From Chloroflexota bacterium (GTDB lineage: Bacteria > Chloroflexota > Anaerolineae > Promineifilales > Promineifilaceae), in the NCBI GenBank assembly GCA_024278255.1, contig JAJRTP010000454.1:1-6644 (forward strand): DNA of 6,644 nt, in the 5' to 3' direction. The notes under the pieces were generated by a model. The model saw only the letters and a list, made by a program, of their open reading frames with translations. It had not been told where the DNA came from and did no database searches. Of the stretch, positions 6,007 to 6,644 are shown one piece after another; the first letter of the stretch is position 1; each line of letters begins with the position of its first letter. A program made the translations under genes and the position numbers.

Positions 6007-6393
6007 TTAATTTCCTCCTTTGCGAATTTTCGGCAAGACATCATAACGACCTATAAAAGCTAACAGGTCGGAATATTTTCTGAGATAGGTTTCCAAAATA
6101 TCTACTAGGCTACGATCAGCAGATAACCAAACATCTGTGACTTGGAAAAGCAACAGCCATGCTTCCCCGTTGGGCGGTAATGATTCTGGCAAAGTAAACG
6201 AGGAACTCTTCGGCCATTGCCATAGCGGATCGGCAGACAAATATGTACGGGCCGTATCGAGATCAGGGAACGCTTTGAACAACACCCGACTACGCCAGGA
6301 GTAGCGTTCCCTCGTCTTTTTGCGGGTAAACATGGAACCAAGAAGTCGCCGGTACGGCCGAAAGTCGGGTAGGTTCATCATTTCTAAACGCAC
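6007..6393 (-). CDS. Intact C-terminal reading frame of the interrupted CRISPR-operon gene
   Basis: From the first usable start after the TGA (GTG at 6393) the frame is open for 128 residues; ATG codons at 6381 and 6378 are alternatives. None of these has a Shine-Dalgarno sequence. The 25 codons between the TGA and the GTG also look coding, so this is more likely a fragment of the longer gene than a separate one. It contains a basic Arg/Lys segment, a Pro- and Trp-rich centre (PLWQWPKSSSFTLPESLPP) and a C-terminal helix-like part (SLVDILETYLRKYSDLLAF). No known domain is recognised. If made, it would be translated from the CRISPR operon message ahead of the RAMP gene, whose Shine-Dalgarno site it contains. 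Confidence 0.5.
   Translation of the reverse strand: MRLEMMNLPDFRPYRRLLGSMFTRKKTRERYSWRSRVLFKAFPDLDTARTYLSADPLWQWPKSSSFTLPESLPPNGEAWLLLFQVTDVWLSADRSLVDILETYLRKYSDLLAFIGRYDVLPKIRKGGN
6014..6019 (-). promoter_or_regulatory. Strong Shine-Dalgarno site deciding the RAMP start
   Basis: On the minus strand AGGAGG, part of AAAGGAGG, lies 8 bases upstream of the ATG at 6005-6003. It lies inside the 3' end of the upstream gene, whose TAA stop (6009-6007) is separated from the ATG by one base. It gives the RAMP gene its own strong initiation site despite the tight coupling. Confidence 0.85.
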
Positions 6394-6540
6394 GATACTT
6401 TTGGCTGTGAACTCAAATTGGCCTACATTCGGGATACGTGTAAAAAGGATCCACTTTTGAGGACAAAATCATTGCCAGGCAATCGTTTCCACAGCTTGCT
6501 GCAAGTCATCTTGTGTTCCCCGAACATATAACATTAGACC

Positions 6541-6642
6541 TTATCGGAAATAAAAATCGACAAGGGAAATCGTTTCAAAAGGTGAACGATTGGCAGTTCG
6601 AAGGTTATGTAAGCCACAAGCTATTTCCATAACCAAATCATC
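6541..6642 (-). CDS. C-terminal end of an unidentified gene of the CRISPR operon (partial)
   Basis: The minus strand is open from the window edge (frame starting at 6642) for 33 codons to TAA at 6543-6541; the other two minus frames have stops within the first few dozen bases. The visible end includes CGLHNLRTANRSPFETIS and finishes LVDFYFR. No motif is decisive. The place in the operon, 6 bases before the next start, makes another type III Cas subunit likely, such as a RAMP, Cas10 or Csx10-like protein, but 33 residues are too few to decide. Confidence 0.5.
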   Translation of the reverse strand, partial: DDLVMEIACGLHNLRTANRSPFETISLVDFYFR

Positions 6643-6644
6643 AA

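Larger units (their letters stand above)
6007..6534 (-). pseudogene. Unidentified CRISPR-operon gene interrupted by an in-frame TGA
   Basis: Read on the minus strand, an ATG at 6534 opens a frame of 21 codons, meets TGA at 6471-6469, and continues in the same frame for 153 codons to TAA at 6009-6007, giving a 175-position product. The start fits an operon gene: it lies 6 bases after the upstream stop, with AAGG overlapping that stop. The part just after the TGA looks coding (KWILFTRIPNVGQFEFTAKS), so the frame was probably once continuous. I do not recognise the family. Its position before a Csm3-like gene suggests an accessory or small type III subunit (Csx19-like or Cas11-like are only guesses). 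It is basic near PYRRLLGSMFTRKKTRERY and Trp-rich in the middle, with no signal peptide or membrane segment. Causes could be a real nonsense mutation, an assembly error or recoding. Confidence 0.62.

Noticed and set aside
6455..6471. Selenocysteine insertion at the TGA, prompted by the adjoining small hairpin and a U-x-C pattern.
   Set aside because: The stem is 5 bp and touches the TGA, whereas bacterial SECIS loops lie further downstream with a longer stem. No selenoprotein family is recognised; kept only as a remote alternative.
6428..6533. An alternative minus-strand frame open across the TGA region, which could mean a frameshift and not a nonsense codon.
   Set aside because: It hits a stop near 6428 and would need two compensating shifts to rejoin the downstream frame; a single in-frame TGA is simpler.

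Overview
Organism. The first 3.9 kb is GC-rich (one sampled 60-base line in galK, 3541-3600, is 75% GC) and carries an exceptionally dense 8-base palindrome, ACGGCCGT, with 14 exact copies in the window. Together with an inverted repeat of the ACCTGTCAGGT type inside galT and a type III CRISPR operon, this fits a free-living bacterium of the Chloroflexota (Anaerolineae/Ardenticatenia-like). That placement is inference: no rRNA or taxonomic marker gene is present.

Layout, left half (all + strand). The window opens inside a two-domain mercaptopyruvate/thiosulfate sulfurtransferase (2-631, N-terminus cut off). A RelB/Phd-like antitoxin (648-851) and a RelE/ParE toxin (848-1117) follow, overlapping by ATGA. 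Next come a GNAT-type acetyltransferase (1135-1710), galT (1703-2797) and galK (2804-3943). The acetyltransferase and galT overlap by 8 bases, and galT and galK are 6 bases apart, so the three are probably co-transcribed. GalT and GalK are two steps of the Leloir pathway: GalK makes galactose-1-phosphate and GalT exchanges it with UDP-glucose. galE is not in the window.

Middle. 3944-4167 is an AT-rich convergent intergenic stretch between galK and the leftward operon. It holds small palindromes and a spaced direct repeat, but no gene and no convincing terminator.

Right half (all - strand). This is the distal end of a type III-like CRISPR-Cas operon, read right to left: the C-terminal end of an unidentified gene (6541-6642), an unidentified gene broken by an in-frame TGA (6007-6534), a Csm3/Cmr4-like Cas7 RAMP (5133-6005), and a Cas6 pre-crRNA endoribonuclease (4168-5136). 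Junctions are +6 bases, +1 base and a 4-base GTGA overlap. No CRISPR array lies in the window.

Main points of interest: (1) a HIP1-like highly iterated palindrome used in all three reading frames and almost absent from the CRISPR half; (2) a roughly 60-base in-frame element with perfect 14-base inverted repeats inside galT, adding about 20 residues between two metal-ligand regions; (3) an in-frame TGA in an otherwise continuous Cas-operon gene; (4) a Cas7-like RAMP that seems to lack the usual catalytic aspartate.
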